A stretch of DNA of 64,000 nt from Chaetorhynchus papuensis (lineage: Eukaryota; Chordata; Aves; Passeriformes; Rhipiduridae), in NCBI GenBank assembly GCA_013396525.1, contig VWYX01000724.1:272678-336677 (forward strand), in the 5' to 3' direction. A model generated the notes under the pieces. It was not told where the DNA came from. It ran no database searches and worked only from the letters and a program-made list of their open reading frames with translations. Made by a program: the position numbers and the translations under genes. Shown here one piece after another: positions 51,801 to 62,345 of this stretch (positions within the stretch are counted from its first letter, which is position 1; every line of letters starts with the position of its first letter).

Positions 51801-52196
51801 TGTGGAACTCTGGAGTTTCCTGGAGCCTGTTCATTTCTGCTCTCTCCTGCTGGGCACACACAACAAAGCCTCTCCGGGCCTGCTCTCCAAGGACACCCAG
51901 ACTGTCCTAGGCCCAAAAAGTATAAACCAAGGAGCCTCTGAGAGGGGGGCAAGCTGAGGGGAATTCCATCATTAAACTGAAGCTTTTACTGGAGAATTAA
52001 CCCTGAGATGCAAATGAACCAAACCAAACTGGGCTCAGTGTGAAGAACTCGTGCCCTCTCGTCCATCTCGGGGCCCATCTGGGCAGCAGCCTCTGGCTCC
52101 CCAGGGGTACCTTTGAAGGCCTTTCCAATAAATACCCACCTTTATTCCCTTATTTCTGTCTAGTCTCTGTTTTTCAGGTGGCCTCTTAAGGCATCA
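51801..52196 (+). mobile_element. Endogenous retrovirus LTR (copy 2), near full length
   Basis: The part from about 51930 to 52196 is the close relative of 1-259. The upstream part adds a U3-like region that begins with TGTGGAACTCTGG at 51801, though this 5' edge is inferred only from the TG and is uncertain. The polyadenylation signal AATAAA is near 52129 and the end GGCATCA is at 52190-52196. The TATA box of copy 1 (CTATAAAAG) is replaced here by AAACTGGGCTCAG. Another TATAAA lies upstream at 51921-51926. There is no retroviral coding sequence on either side and no clear target-site duplication, so a solo LTR is the best reading. A 184-codon ORF crossing it is a chance frame. Confidence 0.75.
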
Positions 52197-52669
52197 CTCT
52201 CCAGAAGCGGTCTCTGGTTAAGGATTCAATACTGCCACTGTGATCACTCCAGGCAGAACAAGCTGTGTTGTGCCATGTAGCCTGGGCTGATCACAGGAAA
52301 GAAAACAAGTTGTTCTGTGCCCAGAAACGCTAATCAAGCAATTTCTCTATAAATTAAAGCCATTTCTCCTAGAGAAGTTTCCCTTGTTTGCCTCTCCCCC
52401 ATGAGCCTCAGCCCTGTACCTCTGTGACCCATCCACTGGGCAGCACTCGGACACGCTGTGCATTTCCCAGAGGAAGATGTGCTTCTCAGCCCCCTGGCTC
52501 ATGCCCCCATGAGCTCTCAGGACAGCTGGGGCAGCTTCCAGGCTTCCCAGCTTCCCAAAAACTTCAGCAGTTACTGGAAGGACATAAGAGAGTACATTTG
52601 TACAAGCTGCATTTTCCTGTAAAGTCAGGGTAGAAGGGACCTGGAAACATTTGCTGGACACTGAGGAGG
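52197..52669. other. Unique non-coding sequence
   Basis: No feature is recognised. The sequence directly after the LTR is not shared with that following copy 1. Confidence 0.5.
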
Positions 52670-52714
52670 CTCCTCCTCCTCTTCCTCCTCTTCCTCCTCC
52701 TCCTCCTCCTCCCT
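52670..52714. repeat. Polypyrimidine CTC-rich tract
   Basis: Forty-five bases made only of C and T, mostly CTC and CTTCCTC units. It is preceded directly by GAGGAGG (52663-52669), which can pair with the CCTCCTC inside the tract. Such mirror-like tracts can form triplex or hairpin structures. Confidence 0.9.
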
Positions 52715-55240
52715 GTGGGACGTGGAGTGTTGTGAGAAGTCACACCTAAAGCAAAGGTTGGGCCCCAGCCTGTGGCCTGTCCCCCTGCTTTTTGTTTCCC
52801 TGGCTGAGATAAAATTCCATCAGATCTCAGGGTTCAAGTTCCGAGCCACTTCCAGGCAGCTCTGGTGGATGAAACCCCTCGTTATTTGGGTGATTTACTC
52901 ATGGTTTTTTCGATTCTGAAGGCTGGAAATGAGAACACCTCTCTTGCTCCTTTTGCTGACTGCAGTGGTTCTTGGTGCAGGCCCCCTGGGGAAGCAGCGA
53001 GTCAGTGATCCAGCCACGTAACAACGTGGCCCTTAATGAGTAACACATTTGTACTTTCCATTCTCCGTCTGAGAAAGGGCCTATAAATAAAGCGTATTTG
53101 CCCTCAGATCAAGAAAACCTCTTTCTTAAATAATGTCATTAAATTTTAAATTAGATGGATAGGCAATTACTGGTGAAAATGTTAAATACTGGATAACCTA
53201 TGAATATGACCTAATTTAATATAATTTCATAAATGCTTGAATTCAATTAAATAAAAAATTTTGTATAACGTTTAAACTGTTTGCTTAGTTCTCCCCAGAG
53301 CTCACAGTAGGTTACTGTGAGCCAAACAGCATTACAGCATTTGTTTAAAATGCCAGAAGGCTTAGGATAGATCCCATACACTTGGAGCTGAATCCCCAGT
53401 CACTGGACAGCCATTTCTGGGCAGAAGCTGCTGTATTAAATAATTGCTAGCTAATAAATATATTTTAGACACATTATAAACCTGGATGTTAAACCTTTAA
53501 GAGTAAATGAGATGTTTATTGCAGAAAAATGTATAATTTGCTGTTTTGACCTGGGTGCGTTGTCATGGAAACCCAAATCTTTCTTGTGCAATAAAAAATC
53601 TGCTTGTCATCTGATTTGAGCCGGTTATTTGCACAGGTGGTTTTCTTAGCAGACAAGTACTTAGTGAAAACAAATCTATTCTTTCTCAATAGTTCCATTA
53701 TGTGTTTCCACAACAGTATGTTTCATTTCGCTAGCTTTGTAATTAATGAACCATTATCAACTAATTAAATCACATTTGGATTTTATATGAGTTCATCTGT
53801 TACACAACGCTTGCTTCCCAGTCCTCCTTCCTGGGTGTGTTAGTGTTGGAAGAGTTTTAATTAATGGTGAGAATGAAGTATTGGAGGTTGCAGGTACTTC
53901 AGACAGGCTAAAGTAGTAACAAATGTGGACACATAAATATATCCAATAATTTAAGACCAATTTCCGTCAATGAAGTAAAGCAGCAGTAGGAATAACTTAA
54001 ATCAGATTTCCAATTTCTACGTAAAACTGTTGTAAAACACTAGGTTCATCTGTTTGCAGACAATGGAAACTGAAATACGAACTATGCCAACAGTTCCAAA
54101 ATGTCATCTGAAACAGAATTTAACTTAATAGACAACATCTTTGGTGTTAGGCCTGCTCCAGACCCCTCTGAGATCGCTGAAAAGACATCCATTAACTGAT
54201 TTTGGATCAGATCTGTGATTTGGAATCCCTTGGGAGGAAGCCCTGTCCAGCTGTCACAGCCATCACACGGGAGAGCTGGTCTGTAGGTCTGGGCTGATTT
54301 TTACAGGATCATAGAGAGCAGCACAGTAGAGGTGAGATGGAAACACAATAGACAAAAGAAAGCGGTTTTGATTGTGTGATATTTTCTGCAGGAGTTTTAA
54401 GACAAAGATGACACGATAATGGAGCTTTAAACAATGCCTGTGTGATTTCACTGGCTCCTCTAAACTGTTTGAGCTGGAGCCTGATGATATCCAGGATAAA
54501 ATGGGACCAGGTGGAAAATGTTTTTTCATTTCTGTGCAGTGGAGAAAGGTTGGGCTGGCTGGGAGCTGGATATGGAGCTGCTGGGCTGTGAGGAGTGCTC
54601 AGTGGCTGCAGGGTAACAGTAAAAGCCCTTTGGGGCTCTCATGGGGGATTCCTGGGGTCCCCTTCAAGAGTGAGCTCACCTGAAGGAGGTGAAGACCTAA
54701 AGAAAGAAATCCTGTGTCCCACCTGGAGGGATGGGAAGGTTTAAATGGAAAATTTCCCATTTGAAGCCATTGGCTTCAAAACTGAGCCACTTTTCGTGGT
54801 GGTTTTGAGCATCTGCTACAAAGAAGCTCTGCAGGGCTTTAGATTTCAAGAAAATACTCGAGGTAAATAACAGGCCCTTACACACCCCTTTACCAGTGTG
54901 GCAAACAGTGTAAACAGCTTTGAGATCGATTATACAAGTGATGTGTTTAGGCCACAAGCTGGGTACCACTAACTAAAGCATCTTTGTTTCTGCTTGGAAT
55001 GACTTTTATCAAAGATTCAAGTTTTATACTTTCAGTGGAATGTAAATCACGTGCAACCCCAGTGCCTTGGGAATTAAATGCTTCAGGGCACTGTTTGGGT
55101 AAAAAAAATATTTTATCTTATTACTATGTTTATGGAATTTTGCACATTTGTAGAGGACATCAGTATATTTATTTAGTATTATATTTAAAAATAAATTTGT
55201 TTTTTGTGCAAAAATGGACAGGCAGAGTACTGTAACTAAC
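52715..55240. other. Unique non-coding sequence, partly very AT-rich
   Basis: No gene is supported. At 53021-53036 a hexamer inverted repeat (CCACGT and ACGTGG) surrounds AACA. The stretch 53100-53780 is AT-rich, unique in appearance and contains the X-box listed separately, so it is a candidate conserved element. Confidence 0.5.
53559..53572 (+). promoter_or_regulatory. RFX X-box-like motif
   Basis: GTTGTCATGGAAAC differs at one position from the canonical RFX X-box GTTGCCATGGAAAC. RFX factors bind such imperfect palindromes in enhancers and promoters of ciliary and neural genes. It sits inside a long AT-rich stretch where such a motif is not expected from composition. Function is inferred from the motif only. 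Confidence 0.4.
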
Positions 55241-55255
55241 TCACTAGATGGCACC
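55241..55255 (+). promoter_or_regulatory. CTCF-like motif
   Basis: TCACTAGATGGCACC matches the CTCF core CCASYAGRKGGCRSY at 14 of 15 positions, the best of the three candidates here. It lies in unique sequence downstream of the AT-rich block. Confidence 0.4.
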
Positions 55256-55810
55256 ACAGCACCAGGAACAGGGAGGATGTGCTCAGTTCCTGAGTTCATC
55301 TGGAATCCAGTCTGCTTTTATACCATATATGAGGTGTGGTGGTGATGAGAACTGCCACGGAGCAAACAACGCTGAGATCTCAGCTCACACACACTGGTTT
55401 GCCCTGTCCCACACACTGCACTGAGAAGGTCAGAACCTGGAACACAACGGAGATTGTAACTGGAGCAAATATTTCCGTCCACAAAAAAATGGAAGAAACC
55501 TCTCTGAAGAGTGAAAGGAGCAGGAAGATAACAGGTTTTTAAATTTTTGAGAGGACTCAGGGAAAGAAGGATCTGTGGCCAAAAATGGAGCGACAGCTTT
55601 AACACATTAAAAATGCCAATAAACTTGGAAAGGCTATGCTTGTGGAACAGAAATTCTACAGAAAGCCTGGAAAAGAGGAAAGACTTTCCAGATTGAATTG
55701 GAGGGTAGATAAGAGGTATTCTAGGGATATTATATTTCCTTATCTTGGAGAAAGAAAGTATTCTGTCCATAATCTTACGATTTCCCTGAAGATTAGTGAA
55801 TAGCAAACTA
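55256..55810. other. Unique non-coding sequence
   Basis: No feature is recognised. The minus-strand ORF at 55318-55806 (162 codons) has no domain. Confidence 0.5.
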
Positions 55811-55899
55811 GGGCCAGCTCTTCATCTGCTGTTGACTTTCATGGCTCCTCTGACTTAAGTGAAGTCACTCTGAGTTAAACCAGATGAAGATCAGACCTC
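55811..55899. repeat. Ancient hairpin (palindromic) interspersed repeat
   Basis: The ends form an inverted repeat: TCTTCATCTG at 55819-55828 pairs perfectly with CAGATGAAGA at 55881-55890, and the outer GGGCCAG is imperfectly mirrored by CAGACC. Inside, TGACTT (55851-55856) pairs with AAGTCA (55862-55867). The order (GGGCCAG...TTCATCTG, GACTTTCATGG, then GTTAAACCAGATGAAGATCAG) recalls an old sauropsid foldback repeat that has TTTACACCAGCTGAGGATCT arms. I do not know its formal name. It is non-coding and resembles a MITE. Confidence 0.5.
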
Positions 55900-56503
55900 T
55901 GTAAGTTTGAAGCAGATTTATCAAGAGAGCAGATAACATCTTTTTTCTTTTCCTTTATCCTGAAGAGTATTATTAAATTACGTGCAAAGCTTAGGCATCC
56001 TGTTTTTCCCTAAATTGTGTTAACAGTGTGGTTTTTATTGAAGCGCTCAGATGTTCCAGTTGTTTCTTGCATTCTTCTTTAATCGATCTCATCCAGGCTA
56101 GTGCATTGTATTTAAAGTAGCAATTTGGTGATGCTCAGGTTCCACACACACGAAGCTGAATGTGTAAACTGTGTGCTGTGAGAGATGAGGTTTGGCAGGT
56201 TTGGCTGCAGTGGGCTAAGACATGAGCACCTCCAGCTGCTCACCTAAAGCTCTCTCTGCCTTCCAGCATCAGCATCCTCTGGAAGGGGTGATGGAATGGG
56301 ATGTGTGTCAGCACTTCAGGTGGCCCAGTTCAGAGCTGTTGGAGCCCAGAGTGCAGAGAATTTTTCTCTGCCTGTTTTGAAGGATTTTACCAACCCCGGA
56401 CAACACTGTTTTTGACCTTCGTCTGTGGAGAAAATTGCCAACTCTCTGGGAAGAATTAGAATCTACACTGGTGTGAACTAGGTGATAGAATATTATGTAA
56501 GAT
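55900..56503. other. Unique non-coding sequence
   Basis: No feature is recognised between the hairpin repeat and the LTR. Confidence 0.5.
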
Positions 56504-56981
56504 TGTCACAGGGTGAAAAATTTAGAGGTTTTGGGTTTGTTAATGTATTAAATAGATAAAAGGTAGAAATTCCAAGATGGAGGGTAGTTGTCATTTTTAG
56601 ACCTTCTTCTTTCTTCTTTGTCTACTTCGTATTCTGCAGTAAAGTTGGTTTAGGGTGATTGGATGAAAAATTCCGCAGTTCCTGTCTACGTGACAGAGTG
56701 ATTTACTGAATATTGGTGGAAAAGTAAAAATATCTTTCGTTTCAAGTTTTAATTAGATGGTTCACATTTAAGAAGGCAGTGTAATCTTGATAAGTTTGGC
56801 TTTCCTGCATTCTCTGCTCTATGCTGTGTCTGAGGCATGTCAGTGGCTCTATTTCTCTGATAAAGACTTAATAAACAACTCTCTGGAAGCAGAGCCTGGA
56901 AGTCCCGTTGGTCTCTCTCTCCCCCATCCAGGGAGATATAATTAAGGCACGGACATCATAATTACGGCACGGAACGTGTCA
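56504..56981 (+). mobile_element. Endogenous retrovirus LTR, third family
   Basis: It starts TGTCACAGGGTGAAAAATTT and runs to a GTGTCA end at 56981. Near the 3' side, ATAAAGACTTAATAAACAAC supplies a polyadenylation signal (about 56861-56880), followed by GCCTGGAAGTCCCGTTGGTC and a TCTCTCTCCCCC tract, the usual R-U5 layout. The combination of the TGT start and the AATAAACAAC...GTTGGTCTCTC end is typical of a common songbird ERV LTR. The last 43 bp contain a tandem duplication with a period of 20 bp (56939-56958 and 56959-56981), each copy having TAATTA followed by GGCACGGA and a CA end. No viral genes flank it. A target-site duplication is not evident. Confidence 0.7.
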
Positions 56982-57176
56982 AGACCCTGGTGTTTGAGCT
57001 GGCAGCACTGGTGAGGGGAGGGAGAAGGACAGAAGTGAGCCAGGCTGAGGGATGGACACACTCCCTGCTCAGCTCTGGGCACGGACACACAGCCAGCAGC
57101 TGGGGTGGAGCAACAGCCACAGCCAAAGCTGAGGGGACAGCGAGAGCCAAAAGTGCCACCAGACCTGCAGAAGTGT

Positions 57177-57179
<3 letters not shown>
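56982..57179. other. Unique non-coding sequence
   Basis: A short purine-rich, GC-richer stretch with no recognised feature. Confidence 0.5.

Positions 57180-57223
<44 letters not shown>
57180..57223. repeat. (TG)22 dinucleotide microsatellite
   Basis: Twenty-two uninterrupted TG units. Long pure TG runs are prone to length polymorphism and can adopt Z-DNA. Confidence 0.97.
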
Positions 57224-57225
<2 letters not shown>

Positions 57226-60200
57226 TCCAGCCCTACTGACAAAACACTGGGCACCTTCTCAATCTCATCGACTTCACAGGCCTTAGTGCCTAAACCAAAG
57301 CCTGTCAAAACTCACCAACTTATAATCGCTTTGGAACAAGGAGTCGAAATGAGGCGCTTCCATTTCATTACTCAAATTTAAATTACTTGCAGTTTTGTGT
57401 TTTCTGACATTATTCCAGTGTTTCATGTTCCTTTGTCCAGTAGTACTTTACATGAGCTAAGGCTCAAGACCTGTTTTGTGCAGGCTCTCCTTCTTCAGAC
57501 AGCAGTGAGTCCATAGGGTGGGCTGTGAATGAGTCTGAAGCATACATAACTTTGTTCTTTTTAGAAAAAAAATATTCTTTCCCAGTATTTCCAAGCCTAG
57601 CAACCATGTTTTTCCTGTTGATTCTGTGAAAAAGAGTCTCATTCTTTTCCCTGAGGTACAAGTTTTATTGTATGAAGATGCTTTCAGCATTGGAACTGTT
57701 GGTATTGACAACTCAAAGTCTCTGAGTAAAAGAAAAAGTTTTATCAAAATTTTTACTGCTGAATACAGGAACTCAGTTTATGTCACATGGCTGTTAGACA
57801 AATCTTGGTTTTAGCTATGGAGGATTTAGAAGCAAGTGGCCTGAATTTTTTCCCCAAATTTCACAAATCTGTGCCTCAGAATGTCCATTTGCCTGTCTCC
57901 AGTCACAACTCCCAGCAGCTCCCGGAATCTGTGATGCATTGGGGCCATCAAACACCATAATCTCAGGAGAAACTGCAAGATGAATCCTGTGGTGTTCAAA
58001 TCCTTCTTTTTCTTCTGGCCCTCCTTTGATTCCTGGTGCAGAGCGCCTGGGAGCCGCTGCCCGGCTGGCAGAGCAGGGGTGATAGCAGTTCATCTGCGCT
58101 GAAGTTTCCAATTAGTTTGTGTCCAATTCAGACTGCTGAGATGTGCATCCAGCCTTCCCCAGACAACTTGTCTTTCCACAAAAGCGAGCATTGACAAGCG
58201 GAGGAGGAGTGATTTAGCCATTTGGCCAGGATTTAAAGACTTTGTCTTGCAGGCAGAGTGCCTGGCTTGCAAGAAGTGCCAGATAAATGGGTCCCGCTCC
58301 CACACACATTGACTGGGCTGGGCTCCTCCTTAGGGCAGAGTTAGAGGTGATGAAATGTTTGTGTTTGGGGTGCTGACCCACTTGGGACAACAGGCCAGGG
58401 TAACTTTTGCTCAGGAGGAGGCGGTGATCGTAGCAAACTGTCGCTGTAATACCGTGGATGCGTAGAAAAACTACACGAAGTCCGGGGTCAGGTAGAAATG
58501 GCGGCAAGGCCGGTTTAATGGTTTTTTCCCGAGGTTTTTTTATGTTAGTTTGCAAAAAGTGAATTAAATGGCATAAAGTAATTGGTTCTCTGGCCATCCA
58601 CCCCTCGAGGGGATTGGCCCAACTCTAACACGTCCGTTCCCAAGTGTTTTCCTAGCTGAAACCATAACAATCCAGCAAAAACAAGTGCAGGTGTGGATAT
58701 TGATAAACTGGTAACTTTGTTTTGATTAGCTTGCATGGGAAAGACAGAGCTCTCACAAAATGCTAGAGAGCTGAAGAAATTCCCTGCTAAAGCCCTTTCA
58801 GCATCTACAGCAAACCTCTCTGAGGAAGCTCGGTGGGTTTGGGTGGCCTTTGGAGCTGCTCTGGTGAGCAGGTGGGACACAGTAGAGGATCCGTGGCTTG
58901 GTTGCCACAGGTTATTCCAGGTGGGAGCTTGCACAGCCTCACTGTGTGCCCCTGGAAGTCACAAGGAGCTTGATCACTGCTGTCCCCAGCAGCAGGGCTG
59001 GTTACACCGAAACCATTTGGCACCGGTGTCACCCTCGTACTCTGAGGTGTGACATTTTCAATTGCTGCAAATTGGCAGAGAGCTCGTGTAATTGAAGTAT
59101 TTGAATAATAAGGCTCATTTCCTTGGAAATGTTAACAGGGCTGTAACCCCGTGCAGTGTGGCACATGCCTCATGGCCCGTGAGGCTTCAGTGCCTCTTTC
59201 TCCTTAATTCTGACACCTACAGCGTTTTGGTTTTTTTAAAATATGGAAATATCAAAAATGGCTAGGGCAGTTGTATTTCTTTAAAAATACCGTAATGGAA
59301 TTTGTTATTATAGGTCATTACTGTGCACCCATAAATATTTACATATTTTTATATTGTATTCACTGGCCATGACAGATTGAAAATAGCAACAGCACTGTGG
59401 TTTCTGTGTTTTAATAACAGTGTGTTTCTTTCAATATTCTCCCGGTAGTCAGCTGCATGTTTCTAAATGATCATTCTGGAGGTTGCCTCTCCAGACAGAG
59501 ATATAAAAATATATTTAACCCACTTGTAATATATTGGATTTTTCTTTATAATCTCATTAAAAAGTGTGCAGTGAACACAAACCCATAATTTACCTGGTGT
59601 TGTAGTTTCATTAAACATCAAAAGGGTGCTTGATGGAGTAGAATAATCCTATTCTGCATCCTTCATTGAACATCTTTCAGAATAAGTTTATTCATTTAAT
59701 TAGAAGGTTTCTCTGTGTGAAGATTGCACTGGTTTTACCAGTCTGACCGAATTTGCATTTGTTATCCAAAGCACCCTCTATTTAACTGCACTTAGGATAA
59801 GTGTGTTAGGACACGTGCTGCAAAATATCTCCACAAATTGGTACTTATTTTCAAGATTGTGTTAGTACTAATTCAAAAGTGAAGGAACAGAGAAGCTCCA
59901 TTACACTTTAAAGTGGAATTTTCCCTTCAAATCTGTGGATTAGTCATGGCAAACAATGAAATGTTTAACTCAACATTAAATGGGATTATTAAATATCTTT
60001 TCAAAGTGGAAAATCACATGCATTATTCTATCCCCAGTACAAAAGGACAGTGAATTAGTTTCTCTCTTCATTCAGAATAAAACAATGATAATACCATGGG
60101 CACACTTCAGCCTGAGAGGACCCTGCTGAACCACATCCACTGAAAGCTGTCTGGATCATTTCAACATGAAGGTGACATTCTTTGTGATTAAAACATGGTT

Positions 60201-62269
60201 TTGTTGTAATCACGGTGAGCCTTGCAGAGGTTGGGATGTTGCAGGCTGGGCTATTGTAAACTGGGATATGGCAGCTCAGGCAAATCTTAGCTGCCCTTCC
60301 CAGGCCTGGGTGCAGACAGGCAGCTCTGGGGAGATGCTGAGCAGCTCAGCAGCCGGACACTCGCTTGGGAGAGTGAAGGCTTTTCATCTCCATTTTTCTC
60401 TTTTATGTGTCTGGCTTTGGGGAGTGTGACCTTTTTGCCGTGGGATCGATGTGTCTGTAACCATTAATTCCAGGCAAAGCAGGGCCCGTTCGTAACACTG
60501 GAGATGAGGATGTAACACGTGGGCAGGTCTCTCCCTTCCCCAGAATGGATGGGCAGCTAACTAGGCAGTTCTCCTCCTAATCAATGGCATTGGCTTCCCT
60601 GGGAAAGGGATGTGCTCCGGCTGTAGACATGCAGAGATGGATGGCTCTTCAGCATCCGAAACAGCAAGAAGGGAATGGAGCTGGAACACCTTAAAAGCAA
60701 CTTTTTTCCTTCCATAATATCTGATTCCCTCATATGCCTGTGTTGGGTTAGGTGCAAGCTGATTTCCTGCACGGTGTGAAATATATTGCAGCTATTTTCT
60801 AGAATTAGATGTCTTTTCTCCTGTGAGTAATAATCAAAATAAACATTAATAGAAGTAAAAACATTACTGAGCCCCAAGTTTATGGTATTTACTCCCAGAT
60901 AAGCATGAAGAGCTTGCAGCCAACTGTGCACAGTTCTTTTTAAGAAAAAAACATCAGATGGAAATTATGCCAGCTTCACAGGAATTGTCTTTCCGTGGGC
61001 ATCTGAAAGGATCTTTGGAAGCAGGATTGTTGGCTAATGAGATAATTTGAATACTCTTTGTACATGGCTGACAATCCCGCTGGACAGAAGAGGCACCATC
61101 CTTCACCTCTTGGCCCGTCTCGCACTGAGCTATGACAAGGTTGCTGATACGGATTCCATGGAGACTGCTCTGCAGAACAGCAAGGGAAGGGCACTCACTG
61201 GAGTTTCATCCTACAGCTCCTTTGCCAAGGGATTCCTCCCAGGAAAGCCCTTCCTGTGCCCGTGGCTCGAGGCCTCGCGGTCCATACAGGACAGCGCTCT
61301 CTTGGATTGCAAAAAGTCTGTAACTGGCTGAGAATGACTTCAAAACTCTGAGCTTTTTGTGCTCTATTCCTGGGTACATGAATTTCCTGAACAAGTATGA
61401 AGAATTCTTCACTTTGGTGCGCCAAGTCTTGTTGTGGGTTAAAGGCTTTATTATGAGCTGAACCATCAGACTGCTCAGAACTAATCAGGGCCTTTGCTGG
61501 GGTTTATTTGGGCCATTGAGGTGACCAGTAAGAGATAACAGATACCCAGTTGTGTTCAGGTGATTGCTTCTTTTGTTGCTGTAATTACTCCTTGGGGGCT
61601 GGTTAGTATTTAAAATAATCTGATACTTTTGTTAAACAAATCCATGTTAAACCAACAGGACAGGTCACTTGAGGGGTAACTTTGGTGTAAGCCAGAACTG
61701 GGGCAGTGGCCGCATCATGTTTTGAGGATCCCTTAGCAGTCAGTACAATAAAGTTGTTTTTATCCCTGACCAGGTTTTCTGCCTACCAGAACATCCAGGG
61801 CAGTGGCAAAATTGCGTCCATAAAAAGGAACTAGGTGAAGAAAAATATTTGGTTTTGTATACAAAACATTTTGAACACAGGAGATGCATTTCAAAAATTG
61901 TATCTTTTCATGGGATGAAATAAAGTTTAATCATTTGATTTTGTTTCTGAATATTTCAGGGCAGGAAATAAATCTTTATTTCCTTTAGCATTTGCTTCCA
62001 CTTCTCTCGTCCTGCCACTGTTCAGTGTCCTGGGATCCTGTGATCTCCATTTCACGTTAGAAGATTCTCTCACTGAGCTTTGTGCCATCCCCACATAAGG
62101 CTGTAGCAAATAAAACAAGAGCAGGTACAAAGCCATGCCAAAAACTCAGTCATCGAGCTAAGAACAGGTTTTGGATTGAGTCAGCATCTGTCGTGGTGCA
62201 GCAGGCTGCTGTTTTTCTGGGGTGGCTGCCACGGTGTGCTTCAGCAGCAAAGCATTCCCCTTAGACAGT
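57224..62269. other. Unique non-coding sequence with AT-rich blocks
   Basis: No gene is supported in about 5 kb. A CpG-containing pocket lies at 58400-58520. The stretch 59230-60060 is AT-rich, free of recognisable repeats and rich in TAAT/ATTA-type homeodomain half-sites, as is common in conserved developmental enhancers. This is an inference from composition. Confidence 0.5.
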
Positions 62270-62345
62270 GTGGGTGTAAACCCGTCTCCACTAAGTCAGT
62301 GGCAAAATTCCCATCAACTTCAATGAGATGAGGGTGCCTTTTCAA
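62270..62345. repeat. Ancient dispersed repeat with ATCAACTTCAATGAG motif
   Basis: GTGTAAACCCGTCTCCACTA, then AGTCAGTGGCAAAATTCCCA and TCAACTTCAATGAGATGAGG, resembles an old sauropsid repeat with repeated GAAGTCAATGG / CCATTGACTTCAATGGGAG blocks. It may be related to the foldback repeat at 55811. It is diverged and non-coding. Confidence 0.4.

Noticed and set aside
51387..51941. Plus-strand ORF of about 184 codons with a Cys run
   Set aside because: The Cys run is the translation of a CTG/CAG microsatellite, and the 3' part lies inside an LTR. Chance frame.
1..52196. A single 52-kb provirus bounded by the two related LTRs
   Set aside because: Far longer than any retrovirus, no gag/pol/env sequence between them, and the interior is ordinary unique DNA with unrelated older repeats.
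52836..52850. tRNA T-arm-like GGTTCAAGTTCC
   Set aside because: The flanking bases do not form a T-stem, and no acceptor stem or A-box lies at the proper distance upstream.
57626..57814. Plus-strand ORF of 62 codons with protein-like composition
   Set aside because: No family recognised, no splice-site context, and a minus-strand ORF covers part of the same sequence.
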